DNA of 64,000 bases from Theristus sp. LFF4_11. Its lineage: Eukaryota > Nematoda > Chromadorea > Monhysterida > Xyalidae. The notes under the pieces were generated by a model, which was given only the letters and a program-made list of their open reading frames with translations, was not told where the DNA came from and searched no databases. This document shows positions 26,146 to 39,529 of the stretch, piece after piece (positions within the stretch are counted from its first letter, which is position 1; each line of letters starts with the position of its first letter). The stretch lies in NCBI GenBank assembly GCA_030248135.1, contig JASANC010005536.1, positions 35,870-99,869 of the forward strand. The letters are read 5' to 3'. Position numbers and translations under genes: made by a program.

Positions 26146-27049
26146 CAGTGTGTTTCAGAAGCAGTGGGTTGGTGTTTGACGCGTTATTTCTCAGGTTCTA
26201 TTGAACCATTCTAACGAAATTTTTCGCAGTTGTTTGGAAAGACTTAACTTAGATTTGTGCGAAATTTCAGACCAATTCCTTCACTTGCACACGAATGACA
26301 GAGTAAAACACAGTTTCAAAAATGGACCAGAAATTACCAGAACACACGATACCATACCACCGGACACCAAAGGACAACACTCAATGCAAACATTCAAAAA
26401 GAATACTTCAAACATGTGTGGCGATAACTGCAAACATCAACTACAACAGTCAACTCAATCAAATTTTTCAAAGTGTCCACCATGAGCCTCAGTGCATCGC
26501 TTGCACCTATCCGTCTAGCCCAAACCACCTTTAGGTGCATGTACGCTGGCCACGAAAGCCTCTGGAACGTGACAAGGCTTGAAGTTCTGGTGGAACTGTT
26601 TTGCATATCGTCGACAAGGTTGGTTGCATTGGCTGTTTGATAGAAATTTTTCACAAGAAACACTCGGTTTTCGGTTGGCACTCTGGTCTGGAGCCCATTG
26701 TTGTCTAAAAAATATTCCAGGGAAAACAGTGATAAAAAGGTCTAGCACGTTCTAAAAGCCGGTACATATGAAAAAATAAAAACAAAGCAATCGGATAAAA
26801 ACATTTCGTATTCATGCATGCAATGATTCGGCTGCATACAAGCGAATGTTTCGCGCCGGTGCCAGACAAGAACCCCCAGTTGCGTGCTGAAATCAGTGTT
26901 TTTGTGGTTTGCTCTGTCATTCGTGTGAAGATGAATCAAATGTAAGTTAAGTCTTCCTGAACAACTGTCTAAAATTTCATTGAATATGGTTCAACACAAC
27001 TCGAGAAATGATGTGTCAAACACCTACCCACTACTTCTGAAACACCCTG
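26146..27049. mobile_element. 904-bp Tc1/mariner-type non-autonomous element, copy 1
   Basis: It starts CAGTGTGTTTCAGAAGCAGT and ends with the complement of CAGGGTGTTTCAGAAGTAGT. A TA dinucleotide lies on each side (26144-26145 and 27050-27051). The inverted repeat extends inwards for about 150 bp and includes CACACGAATGACAGAG. The element at 62282-63988 has the same termini and subterminal sequence. No intact transposase; the shared ORF pieces look like by-products of the inverted repeat. Confidence 0.8.
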
Positions 27050-27089
27050 TAGTTTCGGATCGCAGAGACACAAGAACTGGGTTGATGTA

Positions 27090-27545
27090 CTATTGTGACC
27101 CGCAATATTCCGGTCCGAAAAGTTGCGGCCTATTCGATTCTGGCCTGGCCCGGCGAATAGACGAATTTTCCCTTGCTCGAACAATAAACTGCTAGAAGGA
27201 ATGCTTTTTTCTCAAATTATCGCAATCAATTATCGCAATCACAGATAGCAAAATAAAAAAAACTTCAATCAAACCTCATTCTAAAACTAAGCAAAGTAGT
27301 TGTAGGTCTCACAAACCAAGCCTATTATATATACGCACGTCAGAAATCTTGTTGAAAAAAATTGCTATGACTTTTTACATGGTTATTTTTGGATTCACCA
27401 CAGATCACGAAAAAGTCACACTACAGGTGGTTCGGTATTGCTCTTGCTAGGGAAAATTCGCCCAGGCCCGGCCGGGAATTGTCCTGGCCGGAATTCTTTG
27501 GGCCGCAACTTTTCAGGCCGCAATTAAAAGACCGCAATTGGACAC
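27090..27545. mobile_element. foldback element with GGCC-rich inverted ends
   Basis: GAAAAGTTGCGGCC near 27118 and AATAGACGAATTTTCCC near 27156 are mirrored by GGGAAAATTCGCCC near 27450 and GGCCGCAACTTTTC near 27501. The ends carry repeated CCGGCC/GGCCCGG motifs. The centre is AT-rich without features. It abuts the mariner-type element that ends at 27049. Confidence 0.65.
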
Positions 27546-27685
27546 ACGCCCAAAAATGGCATGATAGTTTTGTTTTGTTCAGTGGCTCTGAGCTGAAGCA
27601 CTGATTTGAACTAAATACGATAATTATGATACTTCATCATTTTCACATAACAATTAAAGATTGTTTCGTTACAAAAAGTTTCAAG

Positions 27686-29925
27686 CTACGAATCCATGGT
27701 TGCGGTACAATTGACAGTTCTTGTTTGCACATGTGAGCTGGTTGAGTCGTAGAAGTTGTACGTAAACGTGCGAATCGCATGACATGCGGCGCCGTGTTGG
27801 CCACGCTTGTTTGCAACAATCACTGCCCCTGAGAACATTCGATGATGTTGAACACAACGGGAAATTGCGTCACGAGCTGCACCGTCCGGAGTCATGCCTT
27901 GACGCAGGTTTTCCACTGCTTGGTAGCTGTTGTGTGGAAAGTTTCGTTTTTTTCTGGCGTTTATATCAAACAATCATGAGTAGTGCAACTGTGCAACCTT
28001 GGCAAGCTTCGCATCATGATATCGCCGTCACCAGTGCCAGCGGCTGCACCCACCGCGTTGTCAACGTACGCGCCTGCGCCAGCAATCGGTGAGTCACCGA
28101 CTCGACTGTAAAAAGAGTCACCGTAATAAAAAGCACGCAAGTCCGGCAACATGAACGCATGCACCCAGGAACTTTGTGACTGGCTCCATTGGTCGACGTG
28201 CCGACAGCAATGTCAGCATTCGCATCAATGACAATCATTCCAATCGTGTCGTGCTCCCCAGCACTCGCAGCCTCACCGGCATGCCTCTGCCGATCGCTCA
28301 GCGTGTCAAGTTGCGCCTTCGGTTTGTATGGCCCACAGCTGCTGTTGGCAGCGGGAATGACGTTCTGAGTTGCAATAATAGAGATTGGTACTCAGTTGGA
28401 TAGTCTGACATAGGGATGGTAAAAAACCGGTCAGGAAAAAAACGGTTTCATTTCCGTTTTAAAACCGTTTTATTTCCCAATTTTTTCCAGCATAATTGGG
28501 CTTTCGGAACCAATCAGAAATACAGTGGAAATAACTACACTGGTTTTTAACAAAAACTTTCGGATTCGCTGCCCTATGGGGATATAGCGAACGCAGGCCA
28601 CCGAAACCGAAATCGGGCTGGCTGAGATCACTTGTGCCCCCATGACAGAGAGGGGCTTAGAGGCTGTCCCCCTCACGTGGCGAGGGTATTGGTTCCACGG
28701 GATGGTGAGCCGCCCATTCCCCATACCCACCGGAGTTTGGTACCTTCGGGTCTCCAGAATCGATGGGGGATGGGGTTGGGGGCGTGCTTCAAATACAAAA
28801 AAAATTACAAAAAGGTGTCGTTATGTGACTCTTCGGCCAGCTCAAAAAAGTTTGAACTAAATTTGCACAACTAACTTTTCGATAGTTTGGCTGACACTGA
28901 TTGCCCATCCATTTCTTCCATTCGGCCCATGAATTATGGGTGTGCAAATCTTCAACTTCGAAACCCATCTCTTTTGCAAACCGGGTCGCTGAAAATAGTC
29001 CTCCAGAAATGTGAGTGCGATTTTAGGTAGTGAAGTATGAAGGCACTACAACTGTTTTTAATTAAACAAGCAATATCAAGAAAAATCATTAAATAAGAAA
29101 TTCAGTGGTGCTTCCAACAAATGTGTCACTGACCAGCTCCGCCAACCAAAAACGAATGTCGCGTGTAGTTCATCACAGCTGCTGCCACTCCAATTGCGTT
29201 TTTCACTTGACGCAAACTGCCAACGGCACCCATCCTGTGGCCAGGGCTGAGAACATCGGAAAATGTGTGTCAATAAATGGTTTGTATAGTAATTTTAAGT
29301 GCTAAATCTCAGGTGCTTGCGGATTATTGTTTCTTCTGTAGTGGTTTCATCCACACGATACTGGATCTACTCGGATCTATTTTTTGCCCTTCTCAATATT
29401 TTACTTTGACGGTTAGTAAAGCGGTTGTAAAACCGTGTCGAAACCACTTCGCTCGTAAAGAGAAACCGTTCGCTTGGAAAGAACCGAAACGACTGAGACG
29501 TTATGCTTTTCAACTTCAAAGCAACCCGCATTTAAACAGAGCAACTGACCCGTCCATGACAAGTGCGTCCAGTGTTGTTTCGCCCGCTTCATCCGGGTGA
29601 TTGCCATAGCCAACCGAAGTGTCACACTGGCTGTGTTCAGCTGTTGCCCCACCAGCGAGCACAGCCTCAATGCGACTGCCCGTTTTGTTCAGCACCTTCC
29701 ACGCTGCAAACTTCGTTCACTTGACTTGCAGCAATTTATGACAACAAGCCGACCAGTTGGCATACCTTCAGCAGTGGCTTGTTGAAAACAGGGCGCAGCC
29801 CAGGTGGTCACCACCAGTGGCACGGCACGTGGCACTTCATCTTTCGGAGTGGCATTACTGAGTGACGCAGTCGCGTGTTGCATGACACAATATAAAATGC
29901 ACGCCGTTTGACTTAGGGTGCGCAT
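27686..29925 (-). CDS. N4-(beta-N-acetylglucosaminyl)-L-asparaginase (aspartylglucosaminidase)
   Basis: Seven exons, from the 5' end: 29925-29766, 29703-29550, 29246-29134, 28988-28876, 28364-28165, 28105-27998, 27926-27686. They total 1089 nt (362 aa; the human enzyme has 346) with all phases compatible. It is the lysosomal Ntn-hydrolase that cleaves the GlcNAc-Asn linkage in glycoprotein breakdown. Family signatures: [10 protein letters not shown] near the N-terminus, [30 protein letters not shown], the autoproteolysis site HDTIGM (cut before Thr220, the nucleophile of the beta subunit), [38 protein letters not shown], and GAACH near the C-terminus. I chose the ATG of [13 protein letters not shown] as start because a secretory leader follows; an in-frame ATG at 30012 would add 29 residues. 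Intron 4 contains a dispersed repeat. Confidence 0.95.
28557..28795 (+). repeat. dispersed repeat, copy 1 (inside an AGA intron)
   Basis: About 210 bp, including CCACCGAAACCGAAATCGGG, GGCTGTCCCCCTCACGTGGC, GGTTCCACGGGATGGTGAGC and GTTTGGTACCTTCGGGT, recur in inverse orientation at 45556-45770. The 3' side runs GGGGGCGTGCTTCAAATA into an A-rich tail. The GGTTCCACGG stretch is vaguely B-box-like, so a SINE is possible but unproven. Confidence 0.7.
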
Positions 29926-30906
29926 TGTGACGGCGGCAATCTTGAGCACACCCACATACACAGCAATGACGGTTTGCGCAGAAAAACAATGATAGTGTGT
30001 TTGCTTGCACACAGTCTCGTTGCATAAGCACGTTTGTTCACTGGTTTACTGAATCAACCAATCAAAGCGGACAATTTTGTTCTTTATTTTTTTATCGCTG
30101 CGTATAATGGTTTGCTTTGCTCCCGGAACAACAAACATCACGCTGAACAATGAGAAAATAAAAGCAAAAATCGATTGTATGCAATTGACACTGTGATATT
30201 ATGACACAAATGTTGCGCACATTGTTCGTTTGTTGTTATAGATGAGATGACAATGAATTCAACAATATATAATTATAATCAAATTGATCACATGTCTAAA
30301 ATTTGATACAAAGTCGTTTTTTTAAATTTCTCAAAGTTCAAACTTGAGAAAAATTAAAAACTGAATGGCACTAATCTATGTGATCGGCGTGACTGTTCGG
30401 TAGCTTTTGTGTATCCAGGTCAGGAATCATTTTTTTCAATTTCAATCATTTGCAACAACAAAAAACGGTAATAAACAAAGGGTGACAAATACTGGCAGGA
30501 TTTGGCCCGACGGGGTCACAGAAAGATGCAGCATGAACATGAAAGTATCAATAGCAACAGAAAAGATTTTCAATCGACGATTCTTTTTCGAAGAGACCCG
30601 TTTTCTGAGCTGAAAATCAAACGAAAATATTGATTATGTGCGTTATTGCCGATTCCAACAAGACTTGCCGATTCCGTGCCAACTACAGTTTGGAAACCCC
30701 CATGCGCGCGCGTCTGTGTGCGGTGGTATATGCGTACTTTTATTGTGCGTATCTCCTCAACACATGCCAGCTTTGTTTTTATGAACACAACAATTGCTTG
30801 TTCCAAAAATCAAAATATTTGCTCATGCACATGGTAATAACGCAGAAATGCGCGATATCCGGCGCAGGCAGCGGTTTGCAAACTTTTGGCCGCCACTGTA
30901 TATCGT
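29926..30906. other. spacer between AGA 5' end and ceramide synthase 3' end
   Basis: About 1 kb. On the minus strand it holds the upstream flank of AGA and the probable 3' UTR of the ceramide synthase. A minus-strand AATAAA (plus 30738-30743) lies about 165 nt past the ceramide synthase stop. No gene or repeat recognised. Confidence 0.5.
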
Positions 30907-33900
30907 TTACCTTTTATCATTCTGCAAATTCAGTTGAGCTTTGTCTCGCGGTTTGTTGAGCTGTTGTGTTTGTTGCAGCTTCTGCTGGCGCAACAATTGC
31001 TGTTGCTGAGCCTCTTCAAACTCGCGCGTGTCATCGACCTCTTTCAGTGTGCCTGTCGCCACCCGATACAAAAGGACAAGAATGAACTGAAATCAATAGT
31101 CCCATAAAAACCTGCAACACAAGTCTTTTGGAAAGCAACAGCAGAGAATACTGAAACGCTCACATGGAACCACCAGACATTCATGCAGTATAACAGGAGC
31201 AACATGCTGTTGAACAGTGGAATGCCCGGTATCAACGGATTCACCATGTTCACTGCGCCGTATGTGCCCATGTACATCACCTTCAGTGGGTAGAGGTAAA
31301 GGCGGCACACAAACCTAATCAACAAAAACACATTTTGCGCAAAATGACAAAGCTTTTCATGAAATTTTATCTGAAATGTGGAACATGACAAAACCAACCA
31401 GCTGGCAGCAAAGAAGACGAACGAAACATTGGCGGCCCACTCGTGCAAACTGTAGAAGCGACCGGCTCTGCGTTTCAGATACGTGTTCAACTTAGTGATC
31501 TCCAGCAGAATGTCACTGATGTCGTGCAGCAACAACACAACCATGCCAATCTGATGGTGGCTGAAAGGCAATGGCGCTTGAGAATGCTGCCCTCTGATCG
31601 CCCGTTGCTTAAAGTTTTCCTGTTTTATTCTGGACAGCTTCGCTCCAACATACACCGTGCGGTTTTTTTAACTGAATCTAAAGAACTTTGTTTTGTTTGC
31701 AAAGTGGCCGACTGCTCAGTGACTAACCGCATGCCGTAGCTGAAGCCAAGGAGTCCGAGTGTCAGAATGTGATGAAGTATCATGGCGATGCTGTCCTTGC
31801 GCCATACGTCCATGTACAGGGTTGCGTACAACGAGTGCATGTAGAAAGCCCCTTGCACGATGTACGCTATGCGAACTTCGTACGGCACCGTCACCTCGGG
31901 ATGCCAGTCTGAAAAGTTTGAAAATTCCGTCCTCACTGCTCCTGTCGACGTCCAGCGCTTTTTCCTATGACAGACAGATCCGCCGATTCTTCTTGTGCAC
32001 TACTGTCCAACTATTTCATGCAAAGGTTTCATGTTGCATTCACGAAAAACAGTAGCAGCAGCGCTAGCTGTGTGATGTTTTGCTTCAACTTCGTGACCAA
32101 GAAGACGAATATCCCCAGATACTGAAATTCTATTGATTTGACTTTTTAAGTTAAAAAGATGTTAAAAACACGTTTTTGTCAGTGCGTAACCGACGGAAAT
32201 AGTTTTGTCATAAAATCTCCCTCCAGTCATTCAATTTTCGGATTACTATGACTGCACGACAATCATTGGCATATAAAACACGTTGAAAGGTCCTACACAC
32301 CGACCGATGAACCCACAGCACAGTTTTCCCACTGAAGACAAATAATCGCAACAGAATGAGACTTGTTTGTTTTACCGACCATCCCAAACAGAAAGCGGGT
32401 CGGAAAACGCGGTGACTTTTCCCGAGAATAGCACAATGTAGACGGACATCAGCCATGCGATCGGATAAAACGCCAACTTCCACAGCGTTTCCGGAATTTT
32501 ATCTGCCTGCGATGCCGGCTGCAAGCGGAGACGCCGGCCCCATGGCTGAAAGCAGCACGAAACGCGCTTTTGCATTCCATTTGGAAGTTCATTCACGGTC
32601 GCACGCAAAAAGGTCGAACCCATCGTTTTTTGCATGTTCGCACAAAATATGCATTTAGTTTATCAGGCGCACTTCACGATTTTGTTTATTATCATGCAGC
32701 ACATCACAACAGAAACAGTCAAACGTTGTGTGTTGATCCACGATCAAGCGAACTTAACACCACGTTCACCATGGAATAAAGCCAGCACCTCATCAGCCAG
32801 TATACTGTTGCTGCATTGAAAGCTCAAATGTTACCACTAGTGCACTTTTCACATGTAGTAAACAAGTTGTTGGCAGATTCGATGATGTGTTGAACGAAAT
32901 CCGATGCATTCAGAGATGTGTGTTATTTCATATAAATTGAGTGACGGCTAATACATGAAGCTAATCCGTGGTTACAGCTTACAGGAGCACAACCCGAAGC
33001 ATGTAATTATTCGGCAGCTAATGCGTATTATTGCAATTGTGTTTGTTCTGTTATGCGTGACTTACGAGCGTGGCCAACCTCATGAGCACATTATATGGCT
33101 TTGCACATCATCGTGTCTCGTGTGCGCCTGTTCGTCTAAGCATAGTCCAGGTTATTAGCTGAGTCGTTGTCTGGTGACAACTGGATGAAAAATAACTGCT
33201 CTCTGCGTCTGATGTGGACGCCAAAAAAATGTAATTACTTTTGTTCGTCATTGTGTGTGACCACGAACGCATTACAGTAACAGGCTGAAGCAAAATTGAT
33301 TGACTGCCTGTTCTTGGCAACATGACAGCTGCACCAGAATTTTTAATCAACTAAACTTTCTTTGTCTGGTCGTGTGTCCAACATGTCTATATGCCTTGCT
33401 GCCCCTTGCAAGATGACAGGGAGGAAACAACAAACACAAGTGCATTGCTGAAAAACTGTCAATTGATGTGAAACCATAAGCAGACACCATCATTGAAACC
33501 ATGCTCTCATCACACTTGGAAACGCGTTAAAACCAAACGTTTCAGTGTTGTTCGCTAACAACAACCGTGTGGCATTTGCATTGATGAACTTTTTTTCGTC
33601 TGGTGTCTTTTTTAACCATTGCTATAAAGACGTTGGTGGTTACGTCTGCTTTGACTTGGGCTGAAGTAAACAAAGTTAACAACAACAGCAGTAGTAGGTA
33701 AAGAAAACATGAGAGGAACGAGAACCGAGCAGTTGCCACATGTCACACGACCGGACATTGAAAGTAAAAATCGATATCAGAAAACACATTTTATGATGCT
33801 GCGATAAAAAACCAGCTGCCTGACTGACACACATAAACCTGAAGCTGCCCCTGTCCACACGTGCGGTTTTATCATACATCTGAAATTGCGTTCCATTCAA

Positions 33901-34741
33901 AAAAACTAGGTCTAGCCGACTGAACCATAAAACGACCGAACTATGGCGTCTTGCGTTGCATTTTTGACTGCAAAGCATTTTCACCAAAAAATGTGCGGAA
34001 GCAGACAGCTTGTAAAAATGAAATAAAAACATCAGCGGCACTGCCCTGAATAAAGCGACTGACACATTTATAATACTAGATATATAGATACAACCTATGT
34101 AGCAGGTCAAACCATGAATTTTGTTCAAAACTACAGCAAGCAGACAAACTTCATTGTTTCCTATTCAAGTATGACCTATTTTTTCAAACGTGTCCCACTG
34201 AAATGACGTCATGTGCCGCCAAACATGCGCTTGCCGTTCACAGCAAACCAGACTTTCCGTTCAGCCGATTTCTTCCCACAAACAAATGGTGAATGTCGAA
34301 TCAGTCACATCAAACTGACATTTTAGTGCCTGTACTTTGACAAACGAGCGTTTTTAAAGCAAATGACGTCATTTTCGTCCGGACACGTTTGAATAAATCC
34401 ACAATGCCGTACCAAAGACACCAACCAACACAAGGCATCGACAGTCGCCCCCCCTGTTCAACGGCGGTGTCACTTACAATGAAGATGCTCTTGGTGAGAT
34501 ACGACCGAATGCTGGTGAAGACAACGGCGAGCACGACGGCGTAGGCGACATCGAGCCAGTTGAGATCGCAGTAGCGCTGGATGAGCTCGAGCGACTGGCG
34601 CAGGCTGCAGTGGTTCGTGGCGCAGTAGCTGCTCATGCGCACGTAGTACTTGTGCAGGCTGCTCGTGTACAGCTGCACGAACGTCACGTAGTCCACGGTG
34701 GACACCCGGTAGATGACGCTCTCGTTCGCAACCGAATCCAT
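30907..34741 (-). CDS. ceramide synthase, CERS1/LAG1 type
   Basis: Six exons, from the 5' end: 34741-34478, 32545-32380, 31908-31728, 31560-31399, 31314-31164, 31086-30907, totalling 1104 nt (367 aa, full family length), all phases compatible. It is a multi-pass ER membrane enzyme that N-acylates sphingoid bases with acyl-CoA. The TLC/Lag1 core is clear: FYMHSLYATLYMDVWRKDS (about 166-183), the histidine pair ILHHILTLG (189-190), and HDISDILLEITKLNTYLKRR (from 216). The DVWRKDS variant and short N-terminus without a homeobox-like domain are closer to vertebrate CERS1 than to CERS2-6. The cytoplasmic tail is Gln-rich (EEAQQQQLLRQQK). Intron 1 is about 1.8 kb and has no recognised content. Confidence 0.95.
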
Positions 34742-37700
34742 GCTCGGCGGGGCGCGCTTCTGTGCAAGCAGCCGTTGAAACGCAGCTCAACTCAGTCCGT
34801 CAGCAACAACCAAATCAGCTGACGGCCACCACACGTCTATCGGGCATCTGATGATCACTGCTTAATGCTCCAGCGTGTCCTGAAGAAAAAAAGAGTAAAT
34901 CACAGTTTCAATCAACAGCTGAGTTTTTCAAAAACACAACATACACAAAACATAAGTCAGAACGAAAAAAACTGTTTACTGCAGCCTGCAACAGAACATG
35001 ATGAAGCTTAGAGTTGGTGTGCCCATGTTTTCACTGGTATGCCACTGGAAGTCATGGCGACTAGAGATCGTTTACTTTTGTGTTCTCTCCAGAGAGTGCG
35101 TCAGCGTGTCACTGATGACTAATTGCTCACACTGTTTGCGCGCGTGCTACAACGAAACGAAATGGGTTTTATTGGGCGAATAGTGTGGTTAAGCACTGGG
35201 CCAGTAGTTTTGCCAGTAGCTGCCGTTGTTCTCCCAAAGGGCCACTGTCACTGGCGCAGTCTGCGTGGATACGCAAGAATTGCATATTGTCGTGTCGTGT
35301 GCTAAGTGCAGCACTGCGTAGAAGTGACATCGAAGCAATGCAACCGACAATGAGCGAGAGGAGCAGTCGATTGACAACGAACGCAGTATGAAATGTCGCA
35401 ACACCAGCAACCGCAACACAATGAAAAACAGTCACACTACCAGTGCGACACCAATGACACAACAACAGAACACAGAAAATAGAGAGACAGTGTGCAATAG
35501 GTCTGTGGCGCATAAATTGGATAATGTTGCTGTCAATAGGGTCATAGGACAGACAGTGGCAGTGGCGGCTGGCGAAACACAAAAAAGAGAGCACACAGAG
35601 ACGATCAGGGCACTGTGCAATGACGAGCGCAACGGAGTGGAGTGCGTGCACATGCGCAGCTGCGCCCCTGCACTGCACCAAGGCCAGTCACAAACGGACG
35701 CATGTCCCGTGCTGCCTCACGTGCACAGCACTGCTGCACAATGTTGACTTACAGCCTTCATACGGACAGCATGTCATGTACGTGTGCGTACACAGCATCA
35801 GCATCAGCATGCCGTGAGCACGTGCTAACGGAGCAGCACTATAAAATGTATGTGTTCGTGTTAGATAGCTTATTTCACAGAGGCAACCGCCTCTGCCACA
35901 CACAGCTATAAAACACACACCATGTACGTTTTCGGCTATGGCGTTACAAGCACATTTTATACCGGCACTCTGGCACAGTGTCCAATGACATGACGTATAA
36001 CGGCTTAGATCATACTTGCATCGTATCTACTATCTACTCTGAGTCGGGGGTTTCTAAGTCTCCGACCAGCAGCAGTGGTTTACATTTGCGGTCAAAATAT
36101 GGCAAGAGATACTTATTTAAACAAGCAACAAAAAGCTCATATAGACACGTTATATCGGCACCTTCAATTAAGGGCACCGAAACGGAACCTGCCGTTTGCA
36201 AAGTGCAAACACTGACAGTACATTACGCTCAAAAAGTGTGCTTATGTGACATTTGCTTCAAGACACACCTTTGAAATTGCGACCCCAGCTGTTCGGTCCT
36301 GCATTTTCACGAAAACATCTTTGCCGCATCGCATCTTTGATGCATGCCGTGATGCCCCTTGACTTGCCAGTTTGACGAACACTAGGCAAGCTTTTTCAAT
36401 TCAAAAATCATCCAAAAAGTAAGCTGAGCAATTTGTTGGGTTGCTGAATATTGCAGCAATATAATCAGAGTAATCCAGTTTGCTGAGTGAGTGCAACTTC
36501 AGCAAACCAAAAAGCGGAATTACGAACAATCAATTATGCTGGGGAATAAGACCACTTTTTTGCGGTTTCGCCGGGTTGTTCGTTGTTCAATTGCCACATC
36601 GCGGTGCGGCGCTCCTTGGCTCGCCAGTGTCACGCACACCAGACCAGGTTCAGTACGGAACGTTTTTTACCCAGAAAAGATCTCCCCGGAAAAACGACAA
36701 TGAACCTTGAAGCCAGAATCACGCAAAATTAACTGTTCCGGGTAATCAAGCGACAAGGACTGTGCTTTGCGAGCGTGTCCAGCAAGGAAAGTTCGCTGTT
36801 TCGCCAGGTTGACGCAAACCCCGGTGGACCGGATCAGTGCGATGGACACCAGGTGGAACTGCCACAAACGTTTCTTTCTCAGAAAGGTTCTTCACTTGGT
36901 GAACCTTGAAAGCAGAAACACGCAAAATAAACCATCCCATTCCCGGGTAATAAGGCCACAAAAAATAAGGCGTTTTGCGACTTCATGAAATTCGGAAATA
37001 GTATGCCTATTTGCAGTTTCTTCAGGTAAAAGTAGACAGACGCGCTGAGCTGCTCCTAGCTCGTCAGTGCAACGGACACCGAGTGGACTTGTCCAAAACG
37101 TTTACTCAGAAAGGAATTGTTTTACATTAAACCTGAGAGCATTTGTTCAACTTTTGTGCGTGGACTGTACCAAAATTAGTGATACATCTGCTATTATTGC
37201 TCATCAACGATAACCATCAAACACCAAGTGTACTGCTTCTGAAAAAGCAAACCCAACCCCACTCAGTTTTGCAATCGCTCAATTGCCCACGCATCAATCG
37301 AATCATATCTCAGTTTCGAGCAGTCTAAAGTCAGTGAAACTGCAAATGGCAACGACCTCAGCTGATGTATCAAAGATATTTTTAGGTTAGGGCGTCCGCC
37401 GTGCGTGTGCCATGTTTGCAGAATCAGGCAAACAGAACGCAGCCGCAAACGCCAGCACAAAGTCATTTGGTTGACTGAGCGTGCCATGGCATGCCACATG
37501 AGCTTCTAGTCCATCGACTGCCTGCTGCATGTGTGTCTGCCGCATTCGTATCGGTATCCAAGTGTGTGCATGTGCAATACTACACTTACAAACACAATCC
37601 GACTGGCAGCAGTCACACGGGCGCTAGCATGCAAGCACAAGCACAAGCTTGAACGCCACACTCGAACTGCTCTGCAGCTAATTTCTATGCTGCTGCACTA

Positions 37701-39529
37701 TTAGTCATATTGCTGTGAGCATGCGGAAAAACAATGCGCACGCAGCATAGCCGCCAGTGCATTGCACGCTGCACACTTGCCAACGCTGCTCAGTTTCAGT
37801 GGCACACGAAACAGAGACAACTCCATTGGAATTACGTCTCAAACGTTCGCCATGCGCCAACAACGCGCACACTCATTTCGTCACCTTATTCATTCCGGCA
37901 CACACACCACAGTCGCTAGTTCGCAATAGATGGTTATTATTTCCTGAAGTGCAATTTGAGCACTTATTATACGGATGCAGCATGTTTCAAAAACAGCTAG
38001 TCGTTGTCAGTTGCAGTCCATCGAGGTGTGTGCGTCTTTCGTCATTATTATTCGCCATCGCCGCTGTGCATCTGCCTGCGTTGGCGATTAATCAACGCTC
38101 ATTGTCAGCAATCGAGCAGCCAGCGTCGTTTAGAATGCATGAAGAAACTAAACTGCTGCAGAGACGCTCTGTTGGGATGCGCACACGACTGGCCTGCATC
38201 GAGCTCCATCGACCATTGCAGCGACATCGCTTTTGGCCACTGCCATAGCCTCTCATCGGCTACAGTCATCTTGAGTGTAGTGTCATCTCCGTTTGCGTGC
38301 ACAGCGCCGGCGACATAATGCGCGCGCGTTCTATGTCGAAACGGGCGACACCAATGACGCGCTCGTATATGACGACAACGCAGACATATTGCGCGCACAC
38401 ACGACTGCCACGCTCAAGTTTGGCTCAAGCGTCCCAGCAGCAGCAGTACACAATAAATAATGTGGCGACTTGCCCATGCAGCCGAGTCTTGTGTGTGCTC
38501 TCAGTGCAGAGTGGCACACTTTTTACAATTCACCGCCGGCCCCGCCCACCTCAGTGCGCAGTGCACTGGCCGATTCTATCGCAGTCTCCCGGCCTGCCTG
38601 GCCCGGGCGTTGCTTATTTTGATGGAATTATGCGCCTCTATAAGCGAGCAGCATTCGGGCAGCGTCCGCCTAACGAGGCGCACACTTTGCTGTGTGCTGC
38701 GCATGTGTCTGTGCTGCTTCAAATGCACATCACCATGCTAAATTTGATTCGAGCGCTTTTCACCTACTCAGCAGCACGCATCAACACGTTCACTTTGCTG
38801 CCTATTTAGACGACCGCGATGATCATGCAAAACACGGCACACTTTTGCGTCCCATCACGCATCAATGGCGCGTTTAACGGGTCCTGCGTCTGCTGCTGCC
38901 TCTCGTGTTGCTGTTCAACTGCAGTGGCGCCGCGGTGTGCGTGCGCGCATTTGAGCAAAACGCGCGTGCTTTGTTGTGTCGCGCAATTTGTAACTCTCTC
39001 ATTCGCTCGGCGCTGCTCTTGCGAGTGGGCGCGCACACACACGCAGCTGGTGGCTTTGTGATCAATTACGGACGCGTTTTTCAGCAGCAACAGCACAGCC
39101 GTGTGCTGGCCTGATTGCTCGCACAGCCACATCCCGTGCCGATGGTGCTCTGATTCCTTCCGCTGCTCGCTGCCGCCTCCAACGCTCATTTTCAATGCAG
39201 TTCGCGCCTCACACACGAACGATCAAAGTCGCTCCTTAGTTACTCAGACCCCGTCGGGAGTGCTTTGTGTTAGTCAGCAGTAAACAACGCGAGACACGCC
39301 GGTCACACGAAAATGTGAAGTCGCTCACGGTCTGTTCGTCAACACGTTTCGCGGTAAGTCGTTATCCGTTGGATGTTGAATCGCAATGGTTTTTGGCGTC
39401 TTTTCTCACAAACGCACTTTGTATGTTCGAGCTGCTGCCCCCATGAAAGTCGACAATTGCAACGTGAGCTCCTCCAAACGCAGCAGCGTTCTCTCAGTTG
39501 CTTGTTGCTCAGATCGGACGCCTGCGACG
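34742..39529. other. 4.8-kb region without a recognised gene
   Basis: GC-richer patches at 35380-35720, 37740-38400 and 38800-39100 have ORFs open in several frames on both strands. None shows a family motif or consistent splice phases, and codon pattern does not single out a frame. Contains the degenerate tandem repeat at 36525-37150. The right end should hold the promoter and 5' UTR of the gene at 39530. Confidence 0.4.
36525..37150 (+). repeat. degenerate tandem repeat, about three copies of ~210-220 bp
   Basis: Blocks recur in the same order: a ggtaataaggccac-like block (near 36541, 36735, 36945), a TTCGCC(A/G)GGTTG block, a GCTCGYCAGTG-ACGGACACC block, then AACGTTTNTTNCTCAGAAA and TGAACCTTGAA(A/G)(C)CAGAA with CACGCAAAAT (near 36700 and 36905). 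The copies are strongly diverged, so boundaries are approximate. No coding role seen. Confidence 0.5.

Noticed and set aside
38297..38809. 170-codon plus-strand ORF upstream of the DUF19-like gene
   Set aside because: No family motif, no splice-phase link to a neighbour, and equally long ORFs occur on the opposite strand nearby; support is too weak to call.
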